Shown piece by piece: positions 7,559 through 15,099 of a stretch of 55,756 bases of DNA (position 1 is the stretch's first letter; each line of letters starts with the position of its first letter). The position numbers and the translations under genes were made by a program. The DNA is from DASREM01 sp035652095 (GTDB taxonomy: Bacteria; Acidobacteriota; Terriglobia; Terriglobales; Acidobacteriaceae), in NCBI GenBank assembly GCA_035652095.1, contig DASREM010000041.1, forward strand, positions 1 to 55,756, given 5' to 3'. The notes under the pieces are model-generated. The model saw only the letters and a list, made by a program, of their open reading frames with translations. It was not told the DNA's origin and did not search any database.

Positions 7559-9096
7559 CGGCCCATGCTCTCCAACTGCACGTGCCTGACAACGATATTC
7601 AAAGAGTGCTGTGAGGGAGAAGGCCCCGGGTTCTGAGAGTGGGGGAAACTGTGGACGGTGGCGCCCTCCTTCCCGGCTTCTGAGAAGCGGGTTCGAAGGT
7701 GCTTGGCCAGCTGTTCCGCGAGGTACACCGAGCGATGCTGGCCGCCCGTGCAGCCGAAGGAAACCATCAGATCCTTGAAATTGCGTTGCCGGTATTGTTC
7801 CACGCTGGCGTCGACCAGGGACTTGGCGTGGGCCAGGAAATGATGCACACTTTCCTGGCCATTCAAGTATTCGATTACAGCGACGTCTTTACCGGTCAAG
7901 CTCTTGAATCGCTCCTCGCGTCCAGGATTGGGGAGGGCCCTGGCATCGAAGACGAAGCCGCCGCCGTTTCCGCTCTCGTCACCTGGCAGTCCTTTATGAA
8001 ATGAAAAGCTGAAAATTCTAACAGTGAGGGTGTTCGCTGAAGGCCCCGAGCCGCGATGCAGGCGGGACGTTAAGCCCGTGTCCAAACTTTGCAGCTTGTC
8101 AGAGGCCAACATGCTCCGAAACGCCTCCATGAGAGTGGGGAGGGCGATCGGCAACTCGACGTTGTGCAGCAACCAGCGCACGTTCTTAAGCGCATAAGGC
8201 ACGCTCTGCAAGAAGTGAGGCTTGCGCTCGTAGAAGCCGCGAAAGCCGTAAGCCCCCAGCGCCTGCATGATGCGTACGTAAACGTACGCGTAGTAGTGCT
8301 GCATGAACTCCGAGCGATTCAAGGCGAGGGAACTGCCTAACACGTCCAGATAGTGGTCGAGCAACTGCTGCCTGATGTGAGGAGGCAAGTCAGCCTTCGC
8401 GTCAAACAGAAGTGAGGCAATGTCATATTGCAGGGCGCCCTTGCGTCCGCCCTGGTAATCCACAAAAAAGGGATATCCGCCGCGCAGCATTACGTTCCGG
8501 GACTGGAAATCGCGATACAGGAAGTAGTCGCGATTGGCGGTCAAAAGGAAACGGGTAAGCCGTCCGAAATCGTCTTCAAGAGACTGCTCGCTGAACGGAA
8601 TTCCCGCCAAGCGCAGAAAATAATATTTAAAATAATTCAGATCCCACGAAATGGACTGACGATCGAAGCTGGCACGGGGATAGCAAACCTTGTAATTCAG
8701 GTCTTTTGCGGCATCAATTTGGAACCTGGGAAGGACCTCCACGACGCTGCGATAAGCTTGCAGGACCTCGTCGCGCACGTGCTCACCGTCGCGATGTTGC
8801 GACAGAAAGTCGAATAGAGTGGTGTCGCCAAGATCCTCTTCCAGGTAGACGCCGTGGCTCAGATCGTCGGCATAGATTTCGGGGACAGGCAGGCCGTGTT
8901 TGCGAAAATGGCGGGAGAACTCAAGGAACGCAACGTTCTCCTCACGCACCCCGTACACCACGCCAATGGCGGTCAAGTGCTCGCTCGACAGCCTCAGGAT
9001 GGAGCGTCCCGAACCGCCCAACTCTCCCTGAAGAGGGGTGACGCGAACTACGGGCGAATGAAAACGCTCTTCGAAAAGTCGTTTGAGAAGATCCAT
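7555..9096 (-). CDS. AmgK-like sugar kinase fused to RapZ C-terminal domain
   Basis: This 513-residue two-domain protein has an aminoglycoside-phosphotransferase-type kinase in residues about 1-340. The catalytic loop is YRDFQSRNVM (Asp196, Asn201) and the metal Asp213 lies in VDYQGG, as in AmgK/anomeric amino-sugar kinases. Residues about 357-475 match the C-terminal half of RapZ, with the signatures FDARALPNP and GCTGGQHRSV. RapZ binds glucosamine-6-phosphate and controls the GlmZ/GlmS circuit in enterobacteria; its P-loop N-terminal half is absent here. The gene is first in a two-gene unit and is translationally coupled to the MurU-like gene. Fusion suggests sensing of an amino-sugar metabolite by the recycling kinase (inference). 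Confidence 0.85.
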   Translation of the reverse strand: MDLLKRLFEERFHSPVVRVTPLQGELGGSGRSILRLSSEHLTAIGVVYGVREENVAFLEFSRHFRKHGLPVPEIYADDLSHGVYLEEDLGDTTLFDFLSQHRDGEHVRDEVLQAYRSVVEVLPRFQIDAAKDLNYKVCYPRASFDRQSISWDLNYFKYYFLRLAGIPFSEQSLEDDFGRLTRFLLTANRDYFLYRDFQSRNVMLRGGYPFFVDYQGGRKGALQYDIASLLFDAKADLPPHIRQQLLDHYLDVLGSSLALNRSEFMQHYYAYVYVRIMQALGAYGFRGFYERKPHFLQSVPYALKNVRWLLHNVELPIALPTLMEAFRSMLASDKLQSLDTGLTSRLHRGSGPSANTLTVRIFSFSFHKGLPGDESGNGGGFVFDARALPNPGREERFKSLTGKDVAVIEYLNGQESVHHFLAHAKSLVDASVEQYRQRNFKDLMVSFGCTGGQHRSVYLAEQLAKHLRTRFSEAGKEGATVHSFPHSQNPGPSPSQHSLNIVVRHVQLESMGR

Positions 9097-9244
9097 GAAG
9101 GCGATTGACCCGGTTCGGACAAGACAAAGATATCATTCACTCGGGGATGCAGAACGGCAGGTTGAAGAGGATCGAGCCTGTCACGAAGCCCGGGAACGAT
9201 GCCAAAGCGCAGGCAGTGGAACGGGGCTGAGTGGAACGACGCTC

Positions 9245-9451
9245 TTATCTGATGCCAGCGACCATACTGAGCAGCAGTAACAGTGAGAGACCAATGGCTG
9301 CCAGTCCGTTGGCGCGAACTCCTCTGTGCGTGGCCGCCCAGGGATACATCAGAACGTCAAACACCGACATAAACTTTTCAGGCCAGAAGAAGCCGGCCAT
9401 CCCAAACATGAGACACACCTGCACTAGTAAGCAAAGTCCTAAGCCCTTCAT
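9245..9451 (-). CDS. Small two-helix membrane protein
   Basis: This is a 68-residue protein with two predicted membrane segments, about residues 3-22 (LGLCLLVQVCLMFGMAGFF) and 48-66 (GLAAIGLSLLLLLSMVAG). A short loop between them contains WPEKFMSVFD. The start ATG 9451 has TTGGAGTG seven bases upstream. I do not recognise a functional family. It lies alone, transcribed in the same direction as its neighbours, with about 120 bases on each side. It is probably real because hydrophobicity and ribosome binding site agree. Confidence 0.6.
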   Translation of the reverse strand: MKGLGLCLLVQVCLMFGMAGFFWPEKFMSVFDVLMYPWAATHRGVRANGLAAIGLSLLLLLSMVAGIR

Positions 9452-9572
9452 GAATCACTCCAACGCGGGTTAAGAATGTCCGGGCCGGGGAAGCCCTATA
9501 GTGCGAGTCTGCCTTTTCCAGAGCGGGGAGGTCAAGCAGAAAACGGAACCGCCTTATTACCAGCAGACGTAG

Positions 9573-10265
9573 TCAACGCTGGGGGACAGCCTCCGGCATT
9601 TCGATCTCAGGCGCAATCACCTGGATGGGCATATTCCAGTACGAATACTGTACGTGGAGACTCCCGAGTTGCAGTTCATATGGCAGATGTGTGGATTCAT
9701 CCACACAGAGTGAGCCGATCGGGCCAGGCGAATTCCCGGAATACAAGTTCCACACCCGGCAGGCGGACTCCTTGTTCTGGATGACTTGGCCCGGAACCAT
9801 ACGGGAGGTACTTTTCAGGCTCTCGAGGACGCTGCTGAGCGGCGTTGGCCCGGCCATGGGGCCGCGCGCACAGCGATCGGTAACGGTGACGGGCTGTGCG
9901 GCCCAGCGGCTCAAGCCTTCGCGAGCATAGAGCGTGTCGCGGGTCTGGATGATCTCTCCGGAGGGTTCCAGGGCGCCGGACTTGGTGCGAGTCTGAGTCA
10001 CGGTGTGCGAGTCGTAAGGACAGACCACATCCTGATCTGTTTGAAACGGCTCGCCGTGCATGGTGCCGAAGGTTGTGACCCGCCACGATCGGGCATTCCG
10101 AGCGGCATAGGCGATCCGTTCCAACTCGCTGGCGGGAGTGAACCCTGAGGGACGAGCAGCCTTCGGAACAGAGGTCAGCCACCACCAGCCAAGTGCGGTC
10201 AAGATGAAGCCGCCGGCCAGCGCTGCCAGATTACGGTACGCGCGCAGGAAGGAAGCAATCTGCAT
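9573..10265 (-). CDS. Membrane-anchored hypothetical protein
   Basis: This is a 230-residue protein with one N-terminal membrane segment (residues about 13-32, LAALAGGFILTALGWWWL), followed by an extracytoplasmic domain. Four cysteines are spread through it (VVCPYD, TDRCARG, ESACRVW and SLCVDES). The domain is rich in beta-strand and polar residues and resembles the outer-membrane lipoprotein-like LolA/LppX folds in size, but no signature is visible. No ribosome binding site is obvious at ATG 10265. It lies 36 bases downstream of the MerR gene on the same strand, so the two may be cotranscribed. Function is unknown. Confidence 0.6.
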   Translation of the reverse strand: MQIASFLRAYRNLAALAGGFILTALGWWWLTSVPKAARPSGFTPASELERIAYAARNARSWRVTTFGTMHGEPFQTDQDVVCPYDSHTVTQTRTKSGALEPSGEIIQTRDTLYAREGLSRWAAQPVTVTDRCARGPMAGPTPLSSVLESLKSTSRMVPGQVIQNKESACRVWNLYSGNSPGPIGSLCVDESTHLPYELQLGSLHVQYSYWNMPIQVIAPEIEMPEAVPQR

Positions 10266-10301
10266 TGGAGGTCTTCAGGATACCGCAGGACTGAAACCGG
10301 T

Positions 10302-10703
10302 TCAGTGCCGGGCGGAGAGGAGGGTGAGAATCTCGCTCAGGCCTTGACGAATGTATTTCAGGTCGGCAGCGCCGCGGGTTGGAAAAGGAAGTGGCGCCTG
10401 CTTCTTCTCGCTCTTGACTTCGGAGCGCAACTGCTGCCGTGCGCCGGCGATGGTAAAGCCCTCTTCGTAAAGAAGAGTCTTGATACGCAGCACACTCTCG
10501 ACGTCCTTGTGACGATACATCCGCTGCCCTGTACTGCTCTTGACGGGCTTCAGCTGGGGGAACTCGGTTTCCCAGAAACGCAGAACGTATGCCGGCAACT
10601 TGCAAAGGCGGGCAACTTCGCCGATACGGAAATAGAGTTTTTCCGGAATGACGACGTCGGCTGCCTTGCCGTTCTTCGCGTTGGCTTTGTTCCGTGGGCT
10701 CAT
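10302..10703 (-). CDS. MerR-family transcriptional regulator
   Basis: This 133-residue DNA-binding protein has a MerR winged helix-turn-helix in residues about 24-92 (FRIGEVARLCKLPAYVLRFWE, quoted in part as IGEVARLC and RFWE), then GQRMYRHKDVESVLRIK, the usual wing and third helix. The C-terminal part is short, with no Cys or ligand-binding domain, so it does not look like a metal or drug sensor. A basic, Lys/Asn-rich N-terminal tail of about 20 residues precedes the HTH. Small MerR proteins of this type are common in Acidobacteria; the target is unknown. Confidence 0.85.
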   Translation of the reverse strand: MSPRNKANAKNGKAADVVIPEKLYFRIGEVARLCKLPAYVLRFWETEFPQLKPVKSSTGQRMYRHKDVESVLRIKTLLYEEGFTIAGARQQLRSEVKSEKKQAPLPFPTRGAADLKYIRQGLSEILTLLSARH

Positions 10704-10781
10704 GGGTGGATGATCTCTTTTCCCCCCTCGCTTTTAGCACGGCCCGGCGCTCGGGACAACCCGTATTTTTCACGTGCAAGG

Positions 10782-10814
10782 AAAAAGCCCCTCAAGAGCT
10801 GTCTCTCGAGAGGC
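10782..10814 (-). terminator. Rho-independent terminator after the lysine-rich peptide gene
   Basis: On the minus strand GCCTCTC pairs with GAGGGGC (one G-T pair) around an inner GAG/CTC helix, and is followed directly by five T residues (10786-10782). It lies 42 bases beyond the stop codon of the 13-residue peptide gene at 10857 and upstream of merR, so it isolates that peptide as its own transcription unit. Confidence 0.65.
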
Positions 10815-10856
10815 CGTTCAAAACCTGTGATTCGGGCGAATTTCAGTTCGCGCCGG

Positions 10857-10898
10857 TTAGTGTTTCTTTTTCTTCTTTGCCTTTTTCTTTGCTGGCAT
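10857..10898 (-). CDS. Tiny lysine-rich peptide, 13 residues
   Basis: ATG 10898 is preceded by GGAGG at an ideal spacing (GGAGGAAACTTC-ATG). It opens MPAKKKAKKKKKH and then a TAA stop. Nine of 13 residues are lysine. An intrinsic terminator follows at 10782. A longer open frame in the same phase extends upstream to 11153 but lacks a comparable start signal, so the short form is preferred. The product would be a strongly basic peptide able to bind nucleic acid or acidic surfaces (inference). Lys/Ala-rich tails of this sort are seen in histone-like proteins, but this one has nothing else. It could also be a leader peptide or a remnant of a longer gene. Confidence 0.5.
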   Translation of the reverse strand: MPAKKKAKKKKKH

Positions 10899-11105
10899 GA
10901 AGTTTCCTCCGTGAACGATTTTCCCTTGCAAAGGTCCGTAACCAGGGCCCAACATCTGCCAACGTCGCCCAATTGCTTGCATGGGCACGCTTGATACCAC
11001 AAGATATTGAGCATTGTGAGTACCAATGTCAACATAATTCTCGATTTTGTGTTTTTCTTTTTGGCAACCGCCTGCTTCAGCGTGGCGTAGACTTTTGCTC
11101 AGCGC

Positions 11106-12686
11106 ATGCGTCGCGATCCCATCGAACTCGAAATCTTCAAGAACATTTATCACTCCATCGCGGAAGAGATGGGGGCGGCGCTGCGACGCACCGCGTTCTC
11201 GCCCAACATCAAAGAGCGTCGCGACTACTCATGCGCGGTATTCGATTCGGCCGGTGAAGTCATCGCGATGGGTGATCACATGCCGGTGCACCTGGGGTCG
11301 ATGCCGATGTCGGTGAAGGCGGCGGTCCAGAGTTTTGCTCTTGCCCGCGGCGACATGGTGATGCTCAACGATCCCTTCCGCGGAGGCACCCACCTCCCGG
11401 ACATCACGCTAGTCGCTCCCGTTTACGTCAGCCGAGGGAGTCGGCAGGCGGATTTTTTCGTGGCGTCACGCGCTCACCATGCAGATGTCGGTGGAGCGTA
11501 CCCAGGCTCGATGGGTCTTTGCCGCGAGATTTACCAGGAAGGCTTTCGCATCCCGCCCGTGCGAATTAAGCGAGACGGCAAGATTCAGCCCGACGTGCTT
11601 GGACTCCTGCTCAATAATGTGCGGACACCGACCGAGCGGGAGGGGGACTTAGGGGCACAAATCGCCGCTTGCCACACCGGCGATCAACGCCTGATTGAGG
11701 TGTGCAATCGCTATGGGCTCAACCATGCCCGAAGAATGGCTAGGCAGTTGCTTTTGTATTCCGAAGAAATCATGCGTGCATTTCTGCGGCGGGTTCCGAC
11801 GGGGACGTACCGGGCCGAAGACTTTCTGGATAATGACGGGATCAGCGAGCGACCGGTCAAAATTGCCGTGGCGATCAGTTTCAGCCGGCGAGCGAACGAT
11901 GTCGCCGTGACGGTCGACTTCAGCGGAAGCGATCCGCAGGTGCAAGGCAGCGTTAACGCCGTCGAAGCCATCACGTTCTCTGCCTGTTTTTATGTGTTTC
12001 GCTGTTTGCTGGCGGAAGATGTCCCGGCGACCGCAGGATTGATGCGGCCGATCCGTGTCATGGCACCTCCCGGAACCGTGGTCAACGCGCGTCCTCCCGC
12101 GGCGGTGGCCGGGGGGAATGTCGAGACTTCCCAGCGCATCGTGGACACGTTATTACGCGCACTTTCGCGGGCCATTCCTGACCGCATTCCCGCGGCGTGC
12201 TCCGGCACCATGAACAATCTCACAATCGGCGGGATTGATCCGCGAAGCAACGAGCCCTTCGCCTACTACGAAACAATCGCCGGAGGAATGGGCGCGCGTC
12301 CGACCAAGCCGGGGGTCTCGGGCGTGCACACGCACATGACAAATTCGCTGAACACGCCGGCGGAAGCTCTGGAATACGCATATCCGCTCCGGGTTCGAAG
12401 CTACTCGATAAGGCACGGGAGCGGGGGCAAGGGAAAGCATGCCGGCGGAGATGGAATCATCCGCGAAATCGAAGTCCTCACAGATGCCGAAGTGACGTTG
12501 CTGGCGGACCGCCGGATACGCGGACCCTATGGCCTGCACGGCGGTGAGAATGGTACGCCTGGCAGCGCTGAAGTAATCCACCTCGACGGCTCGAGTGAAC
12601 TGCTGCCGGGAAAGTTCAACCTCCAGTTGCGGCGGGGAGAGACGATCCGCATTGCTTCGCCAGGCGCGGGCGGACTGGGGACCTAA
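11106..12686 (+). CDS. hyuB: Hydantoinase B / N-methylhydantoinase (oxoprolinase B-type) subunit
   Basis: This 526-residue protein is full length for the HyuB family. It starts with RDPIELEIFKNIYHSIAEEMG and includes the conserved blocks ERRDYSCAVFD, MPVHLGSMP, LNDPFRGGTHLPD, ASRAHHADVGG and PGSMG. HyuB works with the ATP-binding HyuA subunit to hydrolyse hydantoins, 5-oxoproline or related cyclic amides, or with acetophenone-carboxylase-type partners. HyuA is normally adjacent, but no hyuA is found in this window; the class III aminotransferase gene follows after 77 bases on the same strand. The GTG/ATG context at 11106 has no strong ribosome binding site, yet family alignment supports this start. 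Confidence 0.9.
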   Translation: MRRDPIELEIFKNIYHSIAEEMGAALRRTAFSPNIKERRDYSCAVFDSAGEVIAMGDHMPVHLGSMPMSVKAAVQSFALARGDMVMLNDPFRGGTHLPDITLVAPVYVSRGSRQADFFVASRAHHADVGGAYPGSMGLCREIYQEGFRIPPVRIKRDGKIQPDVLGLLLNNVRTPTEREGDLGAQIAACHTGDQRLIEVCNRYGLNHARRMARQLLLYSEEIMRAFLRRVPTGTYRAEDFLDNDGISERPVKIAVAISFSRRANDVAVTVDFSGSDPQVQGSVNAVEAITFSACFYVFRCLLAEDVPATAGLMRPIRVMAPPGTVVNARPPAAVAGGNVETSQRIVDTLLRALSRAIPDRIPAACSGTMNNLTIGGIDPRSNEPFAYYETIAGGMGARPTKPGVSGVHTHMTNSLNTPAEALEYAYPLRVRSYSIRHGSGGKGKHAGGDGIIREIEVLTDAEVTLLADRRIRGPYGLHGGENGTPGSAEVIHLDGSSELLPGKFNLQLRRGETIRIASPGAGGLGT

Positions 12687-12763
12687 CCAACTCCAATTGG
12701 CGCAGTACCGAATCAGCCGTTCGCGGCTTTGACACCTGTCCAGACGCGCCGGATAATTCCCGT

Positions 12764-14128
12764 GTGGCCCAGATCATCACGGACGAACCTGTTCAATCGG
12801 CGCTGCTGAGGCGATCCTACCGGAAAGCATTTCCCCCGGCGGTTCGAGGGGAAGGCGTTTACCTGTGGGATATAACGGGAAAACGCTACCTGGATCTGTC
12901 GGGATCCGCAGCCGTGAATTTCATCGGTCATGGGGTACAGGAAATTCCCCGAGCCATGCTGGAACAGGCAGCGCAGCTTGAGTTCGTGCACACAAGCCAG
13001 TTCACGACGCCGGTGGCCGAGGAATACGCGCGCGAGTTGCTGAAGTTTGCGGGAGAGCATTTTCGCGGGGGCGCAGTTTTCTTTACCTGCGGGGGATCGG
13101 AAGCAATTGAAACGGCCCTGAAGCTGGCCAGGCAATACCAGGTGGAAATTGGCGAGGGTAAGAGATACCAGGTACTGAGCCGATCGCAGAGTTATCACGG
13201 GGCAACGCTGGGCGCGCTCGCAGTTTCGGGCAACAAACGGCGGCGCGAAATTTATCTTCCCATGGTGCGTGAGTTCGCCCACGTCGGGCTTCCCTATTGT
13301 TATCGCTGCGCCTATGGATGCGATGATTGCGCCCGGCAGTACGCGGAGGAACTGGAGCGCGCCATGGATGCGGCAAAAGGCGAAGTGGCAGGGTTCATCT
13401 TCGAACCGGTGAGTGGCGCTACGTTGGGCGCGGCGGTTCCCCGTGGAGATTACCTGCAGAAGATCGAGAGTATTTGCCGCAGTCGTGGGGTGGTGCTGAT
13501 TGCCGACGAGGTGATGACAGGAGTGGGACGAACCGGGCGCAATTTTGCGGTGGAGCATTGGGGGATTCTGCCGGACATCCTGGTGACGGCCAAGGGACTC
13601 TCGAGCGGATATGCGCCGCTGGGCGCAGTGATTGCGACCAAGAGAGTTGTGGATGCAATCGCGACCGGATCGGGCGCGTTTCTGCATGGGTTCACGTACA
13701 ACTCACACCCGATCTCGCTCGCCGCGGGACGGGCGGTGCTGCGGTTTGTGGTTGAGCGCGAACTGGTCAAAGCTGCGGATTCGGATCAGGCAGGAAGTTC
13801 CGCCGCACATCTAAAAGCAGCGCTGGAAGGGTTGCGAGAGTTGCCTGCAGTCGGAGACGTGAGGGGAGTCGGATTGTTGTGGGGAATCGAGTTTGTCTCC
13901 GACAAGAGAACAAAAAAGCCGTTCGCAACAGAGCTGAACTTTTCCGGGCGAGTCGGGCAGGCGGCGGTGAAACGCGGCTTGATGGTGTACCCGATGCAGG
14001 GGTGCGTGGATGGGCTTGCGGGAGATCACCTGTTGATTGCGCCGCCCGCGGTGATCACGCCGGAACAGATTCAGTTTGCGGCGGAGCAGTTGGCGGGAGC
14101 GATCGAAGAGGCGGCGAAACTGGCATAG
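12764..14128 (+). CDS. Class III PLP-dependent aminotransferase
   Basis: This is a 454-residue fold-type I aminotransferase of the acetylornithine/omega-amino-acid group, starting at GTG 12764. Landmarks are the N-terminal VYLWDITGKRYLDLSG, the PLP phosphate contact TCGGSEAIETALKLAR (about 105-120), SYHGATLGAL, the Asp that binds the pyridine ring in LIADEVMTGVGRTG, and the Schiff-base lysine in TAKGLSSGYAPLGA. Enzymes with these features transfer amino groups from omega-amines or beta-alanine-like substrates to pyruvate or 2-oxoglutarate. Its place directly behind hyuB suggests joint catabolism of a cyclic amide or pyrimidine-type compound (inference). An unusual CYRCAYGCDDC cysteine cluster near residue 190 could be a metal or disulphide site, and is known in some members of the group. 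Confidence 0.9.
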   Translation: MAQIITDEPVQSALLRRSYRKAFPPAVRGEGVYLWDITGKRYLDLSGSAAVNFIGHGVQEIPRAMLEQAAQLEFVHTSQFTTPVAEEYARELLKFAGEHFRGGAVFFTCGGSEAIETALKLARQYQVEIGEGKRYQVLSRSQSYHGATLGALAVSGNKRRREIYLPMVREFAHVGLPYCYRCAYGCDDCARQYAEELERAMDAAKGEVAGFIFEPVSGATLGAAVPRGDYLQKIESICRSRGVVLIADEVMTGVGRTGRNFAVEHWGILPDILVTAKGLSSGYAPLGAVIATKRVVDAIATGSGAFLHGFTYNSHPISLAAGRAVLRFVVERELVKAADSDQAGSSAAHLKAALEGLRELPAVGDVRGVGLLWGIEFVSDKRTKKPFATELNFSGRVGQAAVKRGLMVYPMQGCVDGLAGDHLLIAPPAVITPEQIQFAAEQLAGAIEEAAKLA

Positions 14129-14189
14129 GCCAGTCTGCACACGCGAGATCTTCCCAGCTTGCTATCAGAAGCAGGTCTGGGCAGCACCC

Positions 14190-14936
14190 TTAGTCGTTGT
14201 GGTTGTGAATCTGGCGCTCCACGGACCAGATGTCTTCCGGATTTTGCTCGAAGGGATAGACGTGGACCATCCATCCGAAAATTTGCGGGACGAACCTGCC
14301 GCCATTGGCTTCACAGTCTTCGCGGGTTGAAATCGATCCAGCAAGCCCAAACCTGGGATGCGCTCCCCATAATTCCCTTTTGCGATCGTCAGGAGGCAAG
14401 CACATGTTGATGTGGGCATGCCACTGGGCGATGCTGAGCGGAATGCGCGAGTTGAGTTCATCTTCATCGGCATTCTTGGGAGCTGTGTACATGACACCGA
14501 TCAACTGGTAGTCGTCGCCATGTTTCTCGTAGAGCAGTGAAGTCGGATGCTCAGGATTAAAATGAGTGCCGGCTTCAAAGCCGTACCAGTAGTTCGTGAA
14601 ATGGTATTGCTTTTGGGGAAGGTTGGGCAGAAAGATCTTGTAACCATCAGCGAGCCCGACCTTGTAGTCTTTGTACTTTTCAGCAGCTTTGCGGGCGGCG
14701 TCGACAACCTGCTGGGCTCTTTCCTGATCGCCAGATTTCGGGGTACGCAGCGCGGTCATCTTCATATGCGCGCCCATTTCCATACGACCCTGCATGGCGT
14801 GCATCGCGTGGGCACTGCCATCGCTGGTCATACCGGGCATTTCATGCATTTCGTCGGCCGGCTTTGTCTCTTGCGCCTGGAGGGAGGCGAGGAACAGGAC
14901 GAAGAGGCTGGCGTATGCAGCAAATCGTTTGTGCAT
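14190..14936 (-). CDS. Exported Met/His-rich hypothetical protein
   Basis: ATG 14936 is preferred over an upstream in-frame start at 14990 because AGGGGTG lies nearby and a signal peptide follows at once (ASLFVLFLASLQAQE). Residues 30-60 of the 248-residue product hold nine Met and four His, a composition seen in periplasmic copper-handling proteins. The rest is a soluble domain with conserved-looking aromatic motifs (HFTNYWYGFEAG, QWHAHINMCLPP, IFGWMVHVYPFE) resembling proteins annotated only as hypothetical in Acidobacteria. Metal binding is inference. It is convergent with the aminotransferase gene, separated by 61 bases. Confidence 0.7.
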   Translation of the reverse strand: MHKRFAAYASLFVLFLASLQAQETKPADEMHEMPGMTSDGSAHAMHAMQGRMEMGAHMKMTALRTPKSGDQERAQQVVDAARKAAEKYKDYKVGLADGYKIFLPNLPQKQYHFTNYWYGFEAGTHFNPEHPTSLLYEKHGDDYQLIGVMYTAPKNADEDELNSRIPLSIAQWHAHINMCLPPDDRKRELWGAHPRFGLAGSISTREDCEANGGRFVPQIFGWMVHVYPFEQNPEDIWSVERQIHNHND

Positions 14937-15099
14937 GGTCGTCACCCCTCGCAGTGTTCTAACCCTGCCGCAGAAGGTTTGTTTCTGCAAGGGAATGCGG
15001 TTACCCGGAGTTACGTGGGTAATTGTGTCTTATTGTTAGGGCTGCTTCTGGATTGATTTACCTTCTAGCATTTCCCTTACTGGCTTTCACGCGCTCTTA

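Noticed and set aside
10857..11153. 98-residue minus-strand frame ending in the lysine-rich tail
   Set aside because: Only the last 13 codons follow a proper ribosome binding site. The upstream part has no family resemblance and no start signal.
12713..13687. 324-residue frame antisense to the class III aminotransferase
   Set aside because: It is a shadow frame in GC-rich DNA. The opposite strand encodes clear PLP motifs.
14150..14190. CCCAG...CTGGG hairpin between convergent genes at 14128 and 14190
   Set aside because: It has interrupted stems and no T-tract on either side, so it gives insufficient support for a bidirectional terminator.
15001..15022. TTACCC/GGGTAA hairpin after hemY
   Set aside because: The stem is only six bases with no T-tract on the minus strand. 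It is too weak to call a terminator.
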